Notes: generated by a model not told the origin, from the sequence alone. A stretch of 64,000 nt of DNA from Archegozetes longisetosus (GCA_018873245.2 JAEMBT020000002.1:2014001-2078000), one strand, 5' to 3'. Shown: positions 1-11,762, numbered from the stretch's first letter. Program-made: numbers and translations.

Positions 1-285
1 TAAACTGATTAAAACTTAAAAACTGAAATAAAAACTTAAATTTTAATTAAAGCTGCTTCAGTTTTCAAAATTTAACTTTAACTAAAATTAATTATATTTT
101 GATAAATAACTTTAACTAAAACTAAAATTAATTCAAAAATTCAGAACTAATAAGATCTAGTTAAGACTCTCTTAACCATATCATATTGATCCTTTTTGCT
201 GTTTTCCGGAGTTTCCCTGATTATATTAATTTTCAATTTTCGGCTCAAATTTTGCAAAAAAATAATCAAAAAGATCTGGTTAATA

Positions 286-650
286 GAGACTTAACCCCAT
301 TTTTGCCTTATATTCATATACTTGAACCAAAAAATCATTATTCGATTTTGACCACGTTCTAGGTCTCCATACACTTTGATTCTCTGCTGAAATTATTCTC
401 TGATTTCTGTCGATATATTGACCAAATATCAAGATTAAATTAATAATGAACGGCTCTCAAATGATTTTTTAAAATAATTAAATTCTCCATAGATTCCATT
501 ATAAAATTTTTTAAAAAATATCTCCTAACCTATTAGAATTTTACTAAAATATTATAGGAGTATATGCATGAGGTCAAAGGCTATGTATTGAAACATTCAA
601 TCGGCTCCGCCCATTCACAATGTATTAATGCCTGTTGTCCTTTCAAAATA
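286..650 (+). repeat. Dispersed repeat B, copy 1
   Basis: About 360 bp that recurs in the same orientation at 15447-15795 with high but imperfect similarity. Shared landmarks include the stretches CTGAAATTATTCTCTGATTT, GTATATGCATGAGGT and ATCGGCTCCGCCCATTCAC. There is no open reading frame of note. The upstream bases 1-285 are AT-rich with TTTAACTTTAACTAAA-like motifs that also precede copy 2, so the repeat unit probably starts before the window. Class unknown; probably a non-autonomous transposon. Confidence 0.75.
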
Positions 651-895
651 AAGCTCTTTAAAAGTATAATTTTGAGTACGAAGGTATTTATTGTTCTTAC
701 AAATCAGAACTAATTTAATAAGTATATCAACAATTTCAACTTTTTACATAATAAAATTCTTAGATTTCGTATTTTGTGTTATAAGAATACATTAAGTACC
801 GAAACTGTAACCAAAAGTCTATAACTTTAATATGCATTTCTACGATTTGTAGGACAGGATTTGTAGTTTGTTAAAATGAATCTGAGCTATTAATA

Positions 896-1427
896 TATTA
901 GGTTGAGGAACGTTTTGTCATAAATCTAAGAGTAACTTTTCAATCTAATTTTTGACACTTTATCTATTCTTAACAAATCTTTTCAATTATAAACTTCAAA
1001 CACAGGTATTGAACTCTAATTTAATGAACTAAAGAGCAATTTCAAATTACTCTGGTGATTCCTAGACATGTCTTCAAACAAAGACATCTGCCACTGTTTG
1101 CTCTATGAGTTTGACCTCAAGAAAACCGTAGCTTACGAAAACATCACTCGTGTATATCCAGAAGAATAGAGACTCATCGTTTCTGAATATGCACGAGTGA
1201 TGTTTTCGTGAGCTTCGGCTACGGTTTTCTTGAGGTCAAACTCAGCAAACAGTGGCTGCTCTTTGTTTGAAGATATGTCTAGGAATCACCAGAGTAATTT
1301 GAAATTGCTCAGTTCATTAGATAGAGACCTGTTTGAAGTTTATAATTTGAAAAGATTTGTTAAGAATAGATAAAGTGTCAAAAAAATTACTCTTAGATTT
1401 ATGAAAAAACTTTTCCTCAACCTAATA
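896..1427. mobile_element. Foldback element with ~250 bp inverted arms
   Basis: The left arm (896-1157) is the inverted copy of the right arm (1187-1427), with a spacer of about 29 bp. Landmarks are TATTAGGTTGAGG against CCTCAACCTAATA at the ends and CATCACTCGTG against CACGAGTGATG at the centre. The arms differ by small indels, so this is not a very recent palindrome. No protein is encoded. It lies just downstream of the 3' end of the lectin gene. A MITE or foldback element is the likely identity; no target duplication could be assigned. Confidence 0.75.
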
Positions 1428-1463
1428 TTTCATATAAACTATAAATTTGAAAATTTTGAATCA

Positions 1464-3578
1464 TCAATTTGTTCGTCTCCAAACCTTAACAGCTTGATTA
1501 CGTGGACGCACTTCACCGGGAGATAACTTGAATTTCAAGTGTTCATCAAAAGCTTGAGCGGCAGCCGCGGGAGCAGTGCCCGTATAGATCTCAGCGCTAA
1601 GATCTCCATTGGCTGGTACATCCACCTTAAGAGGACGTGCAGCTGCCTTTGGGGTCTCAATCGATTCCACCGACATAAGTCTAGGTGAATTTTCGGCTTG
1701 AACTGTACCGAATTTTTCTGAATTACCACCCAATACACGGAAGAATAGACCCGCATATGCGGCGCTTACGTCTTCCCATTTAGCATAAGGCCAAAGAGCT
1801 GATGGTTCGGGTTGCGACGGGAGCTGAATGTATGTGAAATTAATTGGAACTGAAAAAAGTTTTCTCAGTCAAATACTTTTCATAAAACATGGGATTTTAG
1901 TGATTACCGGGATTTTCAACAAGATTCTGAGTCTTTGCGCTCAAGCCAACAAAATCTTTTCTAAATTGTAGAAATGTTTTAACCAACTTATTCAAAGGCC
2001 AACTCTGTTCGAATTGACATAAGACCTGATTTTTCTTATTTCCACTACACTGAACGTCCATCCATCTTCCGAGTTTACTGTTGGCGTCAGCATAGAACGG
2101 TTCTTCGGGTAACATTTCGACACAATCATCTCCTGCAAGCAATCAAGGTTCTTGAATATTCTAAATTTTAACTACAACCAAAAATTCATTCCTATCACTG
2201 AGCAAACCACATTATACAGCAATGTTTAATTGCTATAAGTTTATAAACGAAATATAACAACAAAATTCTCAAAAAAAGAAAAAATAAGTGTAAAAAAATT
2301 AACAATAAATTTCTAAAAACTTCGCTATCAGTGATACCGATGACCTGCTTAGTGAAGCTAAAGAAGAGTAACATTAATTAGTAATAGGAGTAATTTTTTC
2401 AAGTTTAACTTGATAAAAATTAATAAAAATTGAATCGAAAGCAATATGAAATTCGAATTTATAAGTCGATAATTCTTTTCGTCTAATCATTGAAGCCTTA
2501 AATATTCATAGATTAATAATTGAAATTTACTGTGTTATTCGTGAAAGACGAATAGGTCAACGAAGTCACTAACTATTCATTACCATCTTCAAAATGTGTC
2601 TGACGCTTACTATCGATTAGAGATGTCAAGTCCCCAGCTTTGGAGACTCCAACACAAGTGTAAAACTGGAGATTAAACATTTATCTCTAGTCCTTCTTTG
2701 ATATTAACCTTATTGGTAAAATCTCTCAAAAATTACTTATAGTCCCCCTTTGGAATTTTCCTCCAGCATTTACTTGATGAAGTGTTTGCATTCCTCCTAT
2801 TTATATTTTATTGAACCACTGACAAAAGCGATGTTTAGGATAATTATTGTACTTTTAAAGTATTTCTCTTTCTTAAATTAAAGCATGAGGTTTCGTGTGG
2901 CGATTGATCCAATCAAGTACTGTTGCAGCCTTTTATTTTTAGAGAAAAGTTCAAACTTTACTATTTTTCGTGCCTAATTTTAATCATGAGTAAGCCATAC
3001 ATAAAATCGCTTAGAAGAGAACTTCTGATCAAAAGTATGTACGAAGAAGGTATAGTTTGAATCTTTGTCCAGATGCAAAAGGTCACAATAACACAAGTAT
3101 TGATAAGTTAAAAACTAATATTGGAAATAATTCTGAAGTATTACCTTCATGATGCTTATCATCTTTATCCCAATTGGTATAATCAAAAGTATTTCCGTCA
3201 TCCCAGGTAAAAGATGTTTTATTATTAGGATTTCTTCTTGCTCCAATCCATACACCATTGAGCGCTTTACGTCTTTTGAATACATAATCCTCTAGAAATT
3301 CCTGCTCCTCTTTGGATAATATGGAGGCTAGAGTTGCAGTGCTCGATTGTTTTTTGCACAACTCGACTGCTCCATCATGTGTTTCAATGTTATCGAAAAG
3401 CTTGAAACATTTTTCGTCTTTAAATGTTTCCCAATCTCCACAATAATTCTCTCCTTTTGAGTCTAAAATTTTTAATCAAATATTAAAATATTTGTAAAAA
3501 TTTTTAGATTAGTTTCTCACATTGAAATAGACTTAAGGCTAAGGCTAGAGTCAGTGTTAAAAAATAGTTTCTTTTCAT
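1464..3578 (-). CDS. Secreted C-type lectin with phage-tail-fibre-like C-terminal domain (4 exons)
   Basis: Minus-strand exons 3521-3578, 3145-3462, 1908-2132 and 1464-1849 join in frame to 328 residues; all introns have GT-AG ends. Residues 1-19 are a signal peptide. Residues ~26-166 form a C-type lectin domain: Cys27, Cys38, Cys55, the WIG motif at 91-93, Cys129, WMDVQC at 149-154 and Cys164. The EPN or QPD sugar-specificity triplet is not visible; DKDDKHHEGDDC stands in its place, so sugar binding is uncertain. Residues ~201-328 are a second domain with YIQLP, YAGLFFRVLGGNS, FGTVQAENSPR and the ending GEVRPRNQAVKVWRR. The E-V-R-P-R-N motif near the end is typical of phage and bacterial tail-fibre or tail-collar C-termini. 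The likely role is extracellular recognition in immunity or digestion (inference). Exon boundaries were placed by reading frame and splice consensus. Confidence 0.82.
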
Positions 3579-3667
3579 TTTATTTAATATTTATGAGAAG
3601 AATATATGAGAAAATATTTTTCTTATAGCGAAGTGCTAGAACTTCTCAAAAGCTATCGTAAAGCTTA

Positions 3668-3676
3668 CTTTTATAT
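3668..3676 (-). promoter_or_regulatory. TATA-like box of the lectin gene
   Basis: The minus strand reads TATAAAAG about 90 bp upstream of the lectin ATG at 3578. The spacing allows a short 5' untranslated leader. Inference from motif and position only. Confidence 0.4.
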
Positions 3677-3819
3677 GATTTTTAAAGTTCATAAAACATT
3701 GTTCAATAATAAAAACTAAGTTATCAGAAACCTATTGGCTGAGAAATCGAATTATTTTGAAGTGGTTCTGATTATTTTTAATTAACTGAATATTTAGTTC
3801 AAGTTTAGTATTCAACCTT

Positions 3820-3980
3820 GTACTTAAACCTATTTCTTAGAAATTGATCAATATCTTTGTAGTGCTTACACTCAATGGCAGAATAACCATGTACTTCTGG
3901 TCGCTATCAAGGATTGCTGTATTATTGAGTGTAATGACTACAAAAATATTTACTAGTTTCTAAGGGATAGACTTGGGTAC
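3820..3980. repeat. Small foldback, ~50 bp arms
   Basis: Arms at about 3820-3876 and 3934-3980 are inverted copies (GTGCTTACACTCAAT against ATTGAGTGTAATGAC, and TTTGTAGT against ACTACAAA). A further imperfect pair (TCTGGTCGCTATCAAGG against CCCTCGATAGCAACCAGAA) extends into 3895-4010, giving two nested imperfect hairpins. No coding content. Confidence 0.55.
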
Positions 3981-6576
3981 ACAATCAATAACCCTCGATA
4001 GCAACCAGAAGATACGATTGCTATGATAGACTCGTTGTGTTACTCATCGATTTTTGCCAGATTTTATTTTTAATTTGCTTTTCTGTCCATATTCAATAAG
4101 AAACAAGTCTATTGATATCCGATATATTATAAAAAAATGGAATGTATCTGATGACATATTAATTCTTATCGCTGTCAAAGATTCTTTCTTTTTTTAAGTG
4201 CACAATAATGAGTAGATAACATTTCCCATGGCTTCTAAAATGGTTTGCAAAATGTTATTTTTCTTAGTTATCAAAATTTCTTATCAATCTTTGTCTCAAT
4301 AATTATTATGAACATGACTTTGAACTGACACTCATTCATACTTTATTTGAGGATCTTATAAGTTATTTTTTAACTTGACTTTCGATCATAATCGTCTTGA
4401 TATTGATTGAGCAATATTGCTTTCCCATAAGTAATACCTATTTAAAGCTCCTTGTGAGTAAATTGTAGTGGTTTAGTTCTCTTGTGATTAGACAAAATTC
4501 TACACGAAAATATTCGAAAAAGTTCATTTTTCTCAATTGATTTTTGCTGATAGTTATCAAAGAATATTATTTTATAAATAAATGAGTGTTTACAAAAAAT
4601 ATTAACATTTTAAATAAAACTTATTTTACCGTATATTAGACTGTTATTGAATCTATAATCTCAAAAAGTAAATATACTATGGCATTCACTACAAGATATG
4701 AAAATATTTAACACTTATGACTTCACTTTTATGAGTATATGACCCTATTTGAGCAATTCAGTGAAATATTTATTCAAAAGCATGAGAATGTATTACAAAT
4801 AGTGAACCAAATGGATGTTTCAGAATAAAATCATAAGTAATAGGAGTTGATTAGTATATCCACATTTTGAGTAAATCATTTATTTCGATGTTTCAAAAAT
4901 ATATTTGCAGTTCGCTACCTTCATCAATTAAGCTACTTTTTATTCAGTCTAATGTAAATACAGTTTTAATTTATTATACTTATGTTTTCATTATAAGACG
5001 TTTTATAACTTCTTAATAAAATGTGAAAATTTCTATAATTTTCGAAAAATATTCTTTATTTATAAGCTTAAAGAAGTAAAGAACCTCAGGGGTATGTATA
5101 ATTATGCCACGTATTGCTCTTACATTATTTGCAACTTTATCCTTATCATTGAAATATGCAAACACATATAAAGCCTTTTAAAATAATCGTAGAGTTACCC
5201 ATACTTCAGTATGAAAAGTGTTATGGGTATGCTGACTAGCTATCACTCTTTCACTCTGTGGAGTACCGTTACCAATAACTCATCGGGTGAAAACTAGAGA
5301 GGATATTTCCAACGGGGACCACAGGATAATTTTCAAAATTTATTTCCAATAAGTTTAAAATCAAAGGAGAGGATAAAAAAACAACTCTTAATGTTTAGCT
5401 TTACACCTGCGCTGGAGGCTTGAGACTTTGTCTAAAAGCTGAAGGGTTGACATCCCTTATCTGAAGATCGAATGGGACTAAAAGCTCAAAGAGGCTAGTC
5501 TTGAGAGAAAAGTTTGAATTTTAATGTTAATTTCACGAATCAATTGACCGTGCGTGTTGATTGAGGTCATTCTCGTGCTAATCCAAAGTCAACTCGAAAA
5601 TAGAAGATTTGATACTTTAATAATAGATCAGTTGAAACCAATCATAGTTTTTTTTATAGTAGTGGAAGTCAGCTTCGCAGAAGTCAATCTAGCGGAATGA
5701 GATTTTAACAAGTCAGTTCAGCCGAAAAAATGAATTTGTCTGTTTTCCTATTCTCAGTTTAGATTTTAAAAACCCCTCCTGTCATAAAGAGCCCTAGTTC
5801 TAAGAATAAAAGTTTAGAGTACACACTTGACGTTCTACGTAAGAAATATCTCATTACGGATATAATAAATTCTGTGCGCATCAAACGACCATATACTGTG
5901 AATGGGAGTTTTTAAGCCAAATTATTAAATATAAAACTAAAAATTTTACTTAATTATTCAAAAAGTATAGTTAAGTACTTCTTACAACTCTACTAATGAG
6001 TTAAAAGTTGTATTTTTAAATTTTAAAATTAAGTTCAATATTTAATTTTCCATAAATATAGAAAATCTAGTATTTAATTATAAGTTTTTATTCATAATAT
6101 TCTGTTGGCTATTGATGCTCAAGTTTTATTTAAATCTGTTGATTATTATTAAGCTTAGAATTTTACTTTGGCTAATATTAATGATGCATATAAACTCTAT
6201 TAACCCGAGCTTGAGTTTTGAGCACAACTGCTATAAAAATAAAAATAAGACATAGAATTGAATAAAACTTTTTTACTTGTAATAAATAAGTTTAATATAA
6301 GTGCTAAAGCTAGAACACTTACAGTAGCGCTCGAGAAGTTCAAATACTATGATTTAGCCGAAAACTTTTTCTATTGATTCTAAACACTAATGATCTAGTT
6401 GTCTTCTTAGACAATCTATTCTTTTAATTATTAAGATTTCTGCTTCTGAAAATATTTGTTCACCAGTTACAAGAATGCATAATATATCAGATTGAGTTAC
6501 AATAATATTTGGATATACATATTAAATATTTAACAAGATTTCTAAAAGTAATATGCATACTATAAATCCTTTAAAA
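3981..6576. other. Gene-free AT-rich stretch
   Basis: I see no supported gene, RNA or clear element here. Reading frames are short and broken. The somewhat GC-richer patch at 5190-5480 has no recognisable ends or coding frame. Confidence 0.6.
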
Positions 6577-6795
6577 GTGTTTGTTATGTTGAACATAAAG
6601 CATTTGCCAAAAGGTTAACTTTAAATTATTTATTGTATGCAAATTACTTAAAAGATCATGTTAAAATAGATTAATTGTGTACTGAATTAAGCACTTGCAT
6701 TCAGTAATTTTATATTTGATTTGTTTTAACCCTAACTAACACTTAAAAGCTGAATCAATTCAATCCTTAGTTAACAAGTCATGAAGTTTCTTAAG
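6577..6795 (+). repeat. Dispersed repeat C, solo arm
   Basis: This matches 55404-55636 in the same orientation (for example AAAGCATTTGCCA, CAGATTAATT/TAGATTAATT and TATATTTGATTTG). At the second locus the sequence is one arm of a foldback; here only one arm is evident. Non-coding, probably a transposon remnant. Confidence 0.6.
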
Positions 6796-6959
6796 ATATA
6801 GATATGAATGAGTCAGAATTTCATTAAATCTTTCGTTCTTTTCTACTTATTACCCTCATCTGTGTAAATATTATTACTTTTGAATAATATTTGAGTTACC
6901 AATTGAATTCCTATCTGTCTAATTATCAATAAGTCAAGTTAATATATTAATATTTCTAA

Positions 6960-7320
6960 ATTTTTTAGCTGGATTTCTTACCACTCTTGCGATTGTCAGA
7001 TCTTTATTCATAGCTCCGACAACTGACTTTACTTTTACTCGTTCTTTGTCCTGAGTCTGATCGAGTTGATTTAGTATATTTTTCACTTCAATTTCCTCAG
7101 TCTGTTTTGCTCATTCAAGATAAAGCTACTACTTATCTAATATTTCCTTAATATCATAAATTTCTTTATAAATTTCTGAGTTAGCTCTATAATAGATTTC
7201 AATACTCTGCTCATACTCTAGCACACTTGATCATTTGGTCTCCCACTTTACCCTCTAACTGCTTATTGTCATACTTCAAAAATTTCAACTTTCCCATACC
7301 CTTTTGCTTGAGATCTTCGA
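6960..7320 (-). pseudogene. Degenerate coding-like remnant
   Basis: Reading the minus strand down from 7300 gives broken but protein-like text in two frames: MGKLKFLKYDNKQLEGKV, then EYEQSIEIYYRANSEIYKEI, then, after stop codons, IEVKNILNQLDQTQ and VKSVVGAMNKDLTIARVV. The charged, heptad-like composition suggests a former coiled-coil protein or a retroelement gag-like region. Stops and frame changes argue against a working gene. I do not recognise the family. Confidence 0.3.
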
Positions 7321-7658
7321 TTTTTATAAAATTCAATAGGATTTCACTTTAAAATATCTGTGCAATGGTATTTAAATAAGTTATTTAAATTTTGATACCT
7401 TTGCTTGTACAAAATAAAATTTTTAACTTTTCTTATTGTTTACCTTATTTATTTAAAGTAATTCTGAACAATGTAGAAACAGATCAACATTATTATATCT
7501 TCATCCAGAATAAGAATTGTTAAGTGAATTCTAGATTTTTTAAAAGTTATATAAAATTTCATCGATTAAACCTGTAACTTATTGTTATATGTCATTCTGA
7601 AATTTATCAAATCATGTCTTTTTTCATCGAAAAATTAATATCTCATTAATTTAAAGGG

Positions 7659-7713
7659 AAATCCCCGAACGAAGAATTATGTACTTGCTGAGAACTATAG
7701 TTCCCCTTTAAAT
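7659..7713. repeat. Short hairpin with TTTAAAGGGGAA ends
   Basis: TTTAAAGGGAAATCCCC at the left faces GTTCCCCTTTAAAT at the right, making a ~55 bp imperfect hairpin. The remainder of 7321-8437 shows no gene. Confidence 0.35.
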
Positions 7714-8439
7714 ATCCACAGGGTTCGTAATTGATTGAATAAGAACTTTCAGAAAACTTGAGTCTTTCAGAGCATCTTTCTCTTCATTTTTCGTTTTCTC
7801 ATTTTTTAAAATGAATTATACTGTTATCTTTATGAAGTAGACCCTTTAAAAGCACTTGATTCACCCTAATCTAATTTTAGCTAACGATAACAATGCACAC
7901 ACTTGATACTCCCGCTTACGTTCGACAGAAAATTGTCGCTCAGCGCTTGCGCTAACGCTCAGGGTAAATGAAAACCTAGGTGCTCGAGAGTGAAGTTCAT
8001 GAGTTAAAAGGATTTTTTAATATAAAACTTGTTAATTTTATTTCAGTTGTGATTTTATCTGGAAATAATTTAATAAATATAATACTCATTCATTGAATAC
8101 CATTCGAATATATACTTTAGATTGTTCCTTATCTGAACTGTCTGAGCACAAACTATGTCTATACCATTTAAAACGGAATACATCATCATTTATTTTGTAA
8201 AATGCTAACGTTTACTATTTGAATAAAATTATACTACATATTTGAAACACTTTTCTACAGTAATTATGTAAAATGTGTATCAAGACGACGTTCGGTGCTC
8301 GAGCTCGTCACTTAGCGCCAAATGCTCACTATGCTAACAAAATAATCCTTGTTGTAAGAGCTTTCATAATACTCCCTTCTTGACCCTATCAGAGGTGTTA
8401 ACACAAAGAGTTCATAGGTTTGGACATGTAGGAATTATA

Positions 8440-8963
8440 AAGATTTTCGGAAAGTTCCAGCGGGTTTTTATCAAATATTTAATTTTATTTTAAAAAGAAG
8501 TGAACAAATTTTAATCAATTATATCATTTCCGTCATTATCGACGACATGTCCCCAACGGAACGACTAGAGCAGTTAGAACGTCGCTGTTTACAATTGAGG
8601 GTCGGCCACTTCTCGGGCGGTCATCTAGGTACTGGTCACCGGAACGGAATCGACTGAAACATTCTTGGCAAGTGCGGGCACTAATGACTTGGCCATAAGT
8701 GGCATTGATATTATTGGCGGCCTCTGTGGCATTTGATCCACGATTGAATTCGTATAATATACAGTCACGTATGTGAGTCTTATCGGGAGTTCGGTCTGAC
8801 ATCGTTTGGACACAAACAACAAAAATATTTTGACAAAAATTTGAAAGCAAATATCTGTTCTTTCAATTGAGAAATGGAATCGATTTGTAATTAATTTTTC
8901 AACTGTTCAAATAGAACGCGCAAAATACATCTAAGAAAGCCGCTGGAACTTTCCGAAAATTCT
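8440..8963 (-). mobile_element. Internally deleted mariner-like element
   Basis: Terminal inverted repeats of about 28 bp (AAGATTTTCGGAAAGTTCC on the left, its near complement GGAACTTTCCGAAAATTCTT on the right) are flanked by TA at 8438-8439 and 8964-8965. The 524 bp length is well below the ~1.3 kb of a full mariner, and only the transposase N-terminus remains inside. It is non-autonomous. Confidence 0.85.
8536..8803 (-). pseudogene. Mariner transposase N-terminal fragment
   Basis: The ATG is at 8803-8801. The fragment begins MSDRTPDKTHIRDCILYEF and contains the helix-turn-helix pattern and the conserved run FRSGDQYLDDRPRSGRPS of mariner transposases. It runs about 80 residues with no stop before a deletion junction, then ends at a chance stop at 8536. 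The DDD catalytic domain is absent. Family assignment is by motif recognition. Confidence 0.85.
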
Positions 8964-8967
8964 TATA

Positions 8968-9812
8968 CTTCAATCATTAATTTTGGTACATGAAAATAGC
9001 TCAATTTAACTTAAAACTTTCATTTAAGAGGATTAGGTAATTAAAAAGTAGTAATAAAAGAAAATACTCTAGATTTTACTATTCAAGATCAAGTTTTCAA
9101 TATTGTTTTGTTCTCCAGCAAATCGTAAAAATTAGAAGGATTTTGAGCTTTAAGTTATTTTGAAATCGATCTGATATTTCATTTGAATTTAAGAGCTTTG
9201 ATTTTGTTTGGTTTGGATTCGAAGTTCTTACAACTATACTTCCGTTACAGTGCTAGAAGTATTCTCAAAATTTTTACTTTGTAGTTTTTAAGCTCATATC
9301 TACGAATATTCATTTGTCAAAAATCACATTCAACTCAATAAACATATAAGGAAAACCAGTTGCCGTGAAGGGTATAAAAGCTCGACATCTAATTGACTAG
9401 CAATTATTTTCTATTAAGGACGATTACTCATTAAATAGTTACTATTGGTGATAATCACGTAATTTCTATTTGTTATCAAAGCGATTAAAAAAATTCGGTT
9501 AAAAATGATCTGAGAGCAAATAAAGTGTTTTCTACAATGTAAGGAAACCATTTTATCATAGTTTTTTGTCAAGAATATTCTTGAAAAATGTCTATTTAAT
9601 AGATATTCTATTGAATAATTATAATTTTGCATCTTTGAAAATTTAAATTGGATTTTTTATTTATCAACTATTGAAATTAATTTTTAACTATCAAGTCATG
9701 CAAAACAATTCAATTACGGAAATTTAATTTATGTCGCTAATAATAATATATTTTAATTTTTAAATTAATGCAAATAAATTAAAAATTTAAATGACCAGTG
9801 AGCATGCGAATA
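8968..9812. other. Gene-free AT-rich stretch
   Basis: Nothing supported. Bases 9700-9800 are extremely AT-rich. A short frame at 9414-9632 on the minus strand has unconvincing composition. Confidence 0.5.
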
Positions 9813-9820
9813 GATAATTG

Positions 9821-10325
9821 TAGAGTGACCACGTCATAACTGCTATACGGGAGGACTTAAGCAATCGAAAAGGAGGACAGAGGAGGACATTTTTATTTTT
9901 TATTTAGATATTATTTAGTTTAGTACAATTCGTGTCTAAATGAATACTTATTATATTCTTTTGCTCATCTTCTGAGACATTGTGATTCACAGTTAAAAAG
10001 AGGAATTGTTTTGATTAAATTTTTATAACTACGTCACATGTATTTGATAAGTCAAACGTATGATTGCACCATACTTATGTATAAACCTCCTAATTGTTCT
10101 CTTTATAATTTATATATATGCGAAATTATACTATCTTTGACTACGAAAAGGGCATAATTTGACTTTTACATACAAAACATAAGAAATAATTACAGTCTCA
10201 GGAAATTTTAATGCTTTTTGTAAAGGAGGACGTTGTATTGTCCTCCTCTGACTCCCGGGAGGATAGAGGACAAAATTTGTCAAAAGAGGACTGTCCTCCC
10301 TAAAGGAGGACATGTGGTCACTCTA
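9821..10325. mobile_element. Non-autonomous hAT element with GGAGGAC iterons
   Basis: The ends TAGAGTGACCAC and GTGGTCACTCTA are inverted repeats. The 8-bp direct repeat GATAATTG lies immediately outside both ends (9813-9820 and 10326-10333), a perfect hAT-type target duplication. Both subterminal zones carry repeated GGAGGAC, direct on the left and in both orientations on the right, typical of hAT transposase-binding iterons. At 505 bp it has no transposase. The perfect target duplication suggests a young insertion. Confidence 0.9.
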
Positions 10326-10542
10326 GATAATTGTCGTAATGTTATATATCATATACTATAAATCAATAATAGATTTTAATAAGTTTCTTACTTATGAAAA
10401 CAGAAAATGCAGAAAAACTTCAATTTTCAAAAAAATTATTTGCTGCTTCAAGTAATAGTTGAAATCATATCATTGATTATAATATATTATCCATATTGTC
10501 AATAATAATATGAATTTATAAACATTCAACTAACTTTGAAAC

Positions 10543-10806
10543 TTATAGTTTGAGAAATAAGCTTTTCAAAGGCTGGGTAATTTTCTCTTTTTTATCCACT
10601 TTAAGTTTATTACCAAAACCGATAACACCATGACTGCTACATTTTTTCAGCCAACAAAGTCTTTTGAATGAACTGCCATTTCCACCTGATTTTCTATCAC
10701 ATCCATTGTTAAAGTCTCCCAATCTTAACGCCAACCAGTTCACACATTTTTATCAGATTTAAGATAAAAAAATAGCAATAAAAATATAAATTGTGAGTGA
10801 AGTCAT
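10543..10806 (-). pseudogene. Broken paralogue of the Gly/Arg-rich secreted gene
   Basis: From an ATG at 10806 the minus strand reads MTSLTIYIFIAIFLS, then three in-frame stops (TAA, TGA, TAA) within four codons, then CVNWLALRLGDFNNGCDRKS and on to GVIGFGNKLKVDKKEKI. The order (hydrophobic leader, GC, Gly-rich stretch with FKR, G-x-I-G-F-G-N, charged tail) matches the intact gene at 11439-11762. It is a diverged tandem copy about 0.7 kb away. A rescuing intron is not seen, so it is probably non-functional. Confidence 0.5.
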
Positions 10807-11438
10807 TCTTACAACTGATCTCAAGTTAGAAACATTCGACGAGAAAACCTTCCTATGGATATAATTTTGATAATCATTCGATTCAATAAACAAGAATAAT
10901 TATCTCGAAGCTTTGAATATGGAATTCAGAAAGTATTTTAATCTTCGTCGAATAGTGTGTAAAATAGTAATTAATGTCAGAAGTTATAAAACTAGTTAGA
11001 GCTCTATCACCGACGAATTTTGACACGAATGCACCACACAATTACTGTAATTACAATGAATGATTGCATTGTTGTGGAAAGTTTTAATTTCTCACATAAC
11101 TAGAGAATTAGTTTTGGTTTTGAGAATAATCAAAACAATTATTGCATTTAACACATTAATGATCTATTGATTCATTTTCTATAATTTGAGTTATTGAAAA
11201 TATTATAATAGATAATTAGTGCTAGTAATTGAAACTGGTTTTAATTACATTGGAATTACATAAAAAAATTGTAATTTAAAAAATATTTCTATTTTTTAAC
11301 GAATTTGATTCAATTTCTTAGATGTTTGAAAGCAATAATGACTGAATTCTTGAAAATAATGAACATCTACTTTATTAAACACAAAATAATTAAAATTAAC
11401 TTTAAAATTTCAGATTTTGAGTAACCAATTGTTGACGA
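10807..11438. other. Intergenic, no feature
   Basis: AT-rich sequence separating the intact Gly/Arg-rich gene from its broken copy. No element ends or coding frame seen. Confidence 0.5.
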
Positions 11439-11762
11439 TTATATGATCTCGACTTCTTTCTCGCCATTATCTCTATTGCCAAAACCAATACCTCTATCAT
11501 CATCATTATCTCTTCGACGACCGAAAAATCGTCTGAAGAATCCACCACCACCTCTTCCAAAACCCCTTCCGTTGCCACATCCACGCTTTGGGTTAACTCT
11601 TTCTACATCTGGCTCTATATCTTGTCCTCTGGCTATCAGTTTAAAAGTTGTAAAAAAATGTTTATAAAACCATTTACATAATTCACTTGTGAAATACTCA
11701 CACATTGTTATGAGAGCACAGACAATAATAGCAACAAAAGTATAAGTTTTAATTGAAACCAT
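11439..11762 (-). CDS. Small secreted Gly/Arg-rich protein
   Basis: An intronless 107-residue frame starts with MVSIKTYTFVAIIVCALITM, a hydrophobic leader that looks like a signal peptide or single anchor. A middle segment with Cys and aromatic residues follows. The tail at ~62-100 is rich in Gly, Arg, Phe and Asp (GCGNGRGFGRGGGGFFRR, then FFGRRRDNDDDRGIGFGNR). Cationic Gly-rich tails occur in arthropod antimicrobial peptides and in cuticle or silk-like proteins; I cannot choose between these. A plus-strand frame over the same bases is a shadow. The paralogue at 10543-10806 supports this being a real gene family. Confidence 0.6.
   Translation of the reverse strand: MVSIKTYTFVAIIVCALITMCEYFTSELCKWFYKHFFTTFKLIARGQDIEPDVERVNPKRGCGNGRGFGRGGGGFFRRFFGRRRDNDDDRGIGFGNRDNGEKEVEII

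Noticed and set aside
11443-11667. Ser/Pro/Leu-rich plus-strand frame
   Set aside because: Antisense to the Gly/Arg-rich gene; its composition mirrors GGN and CGN codons on the other strand.
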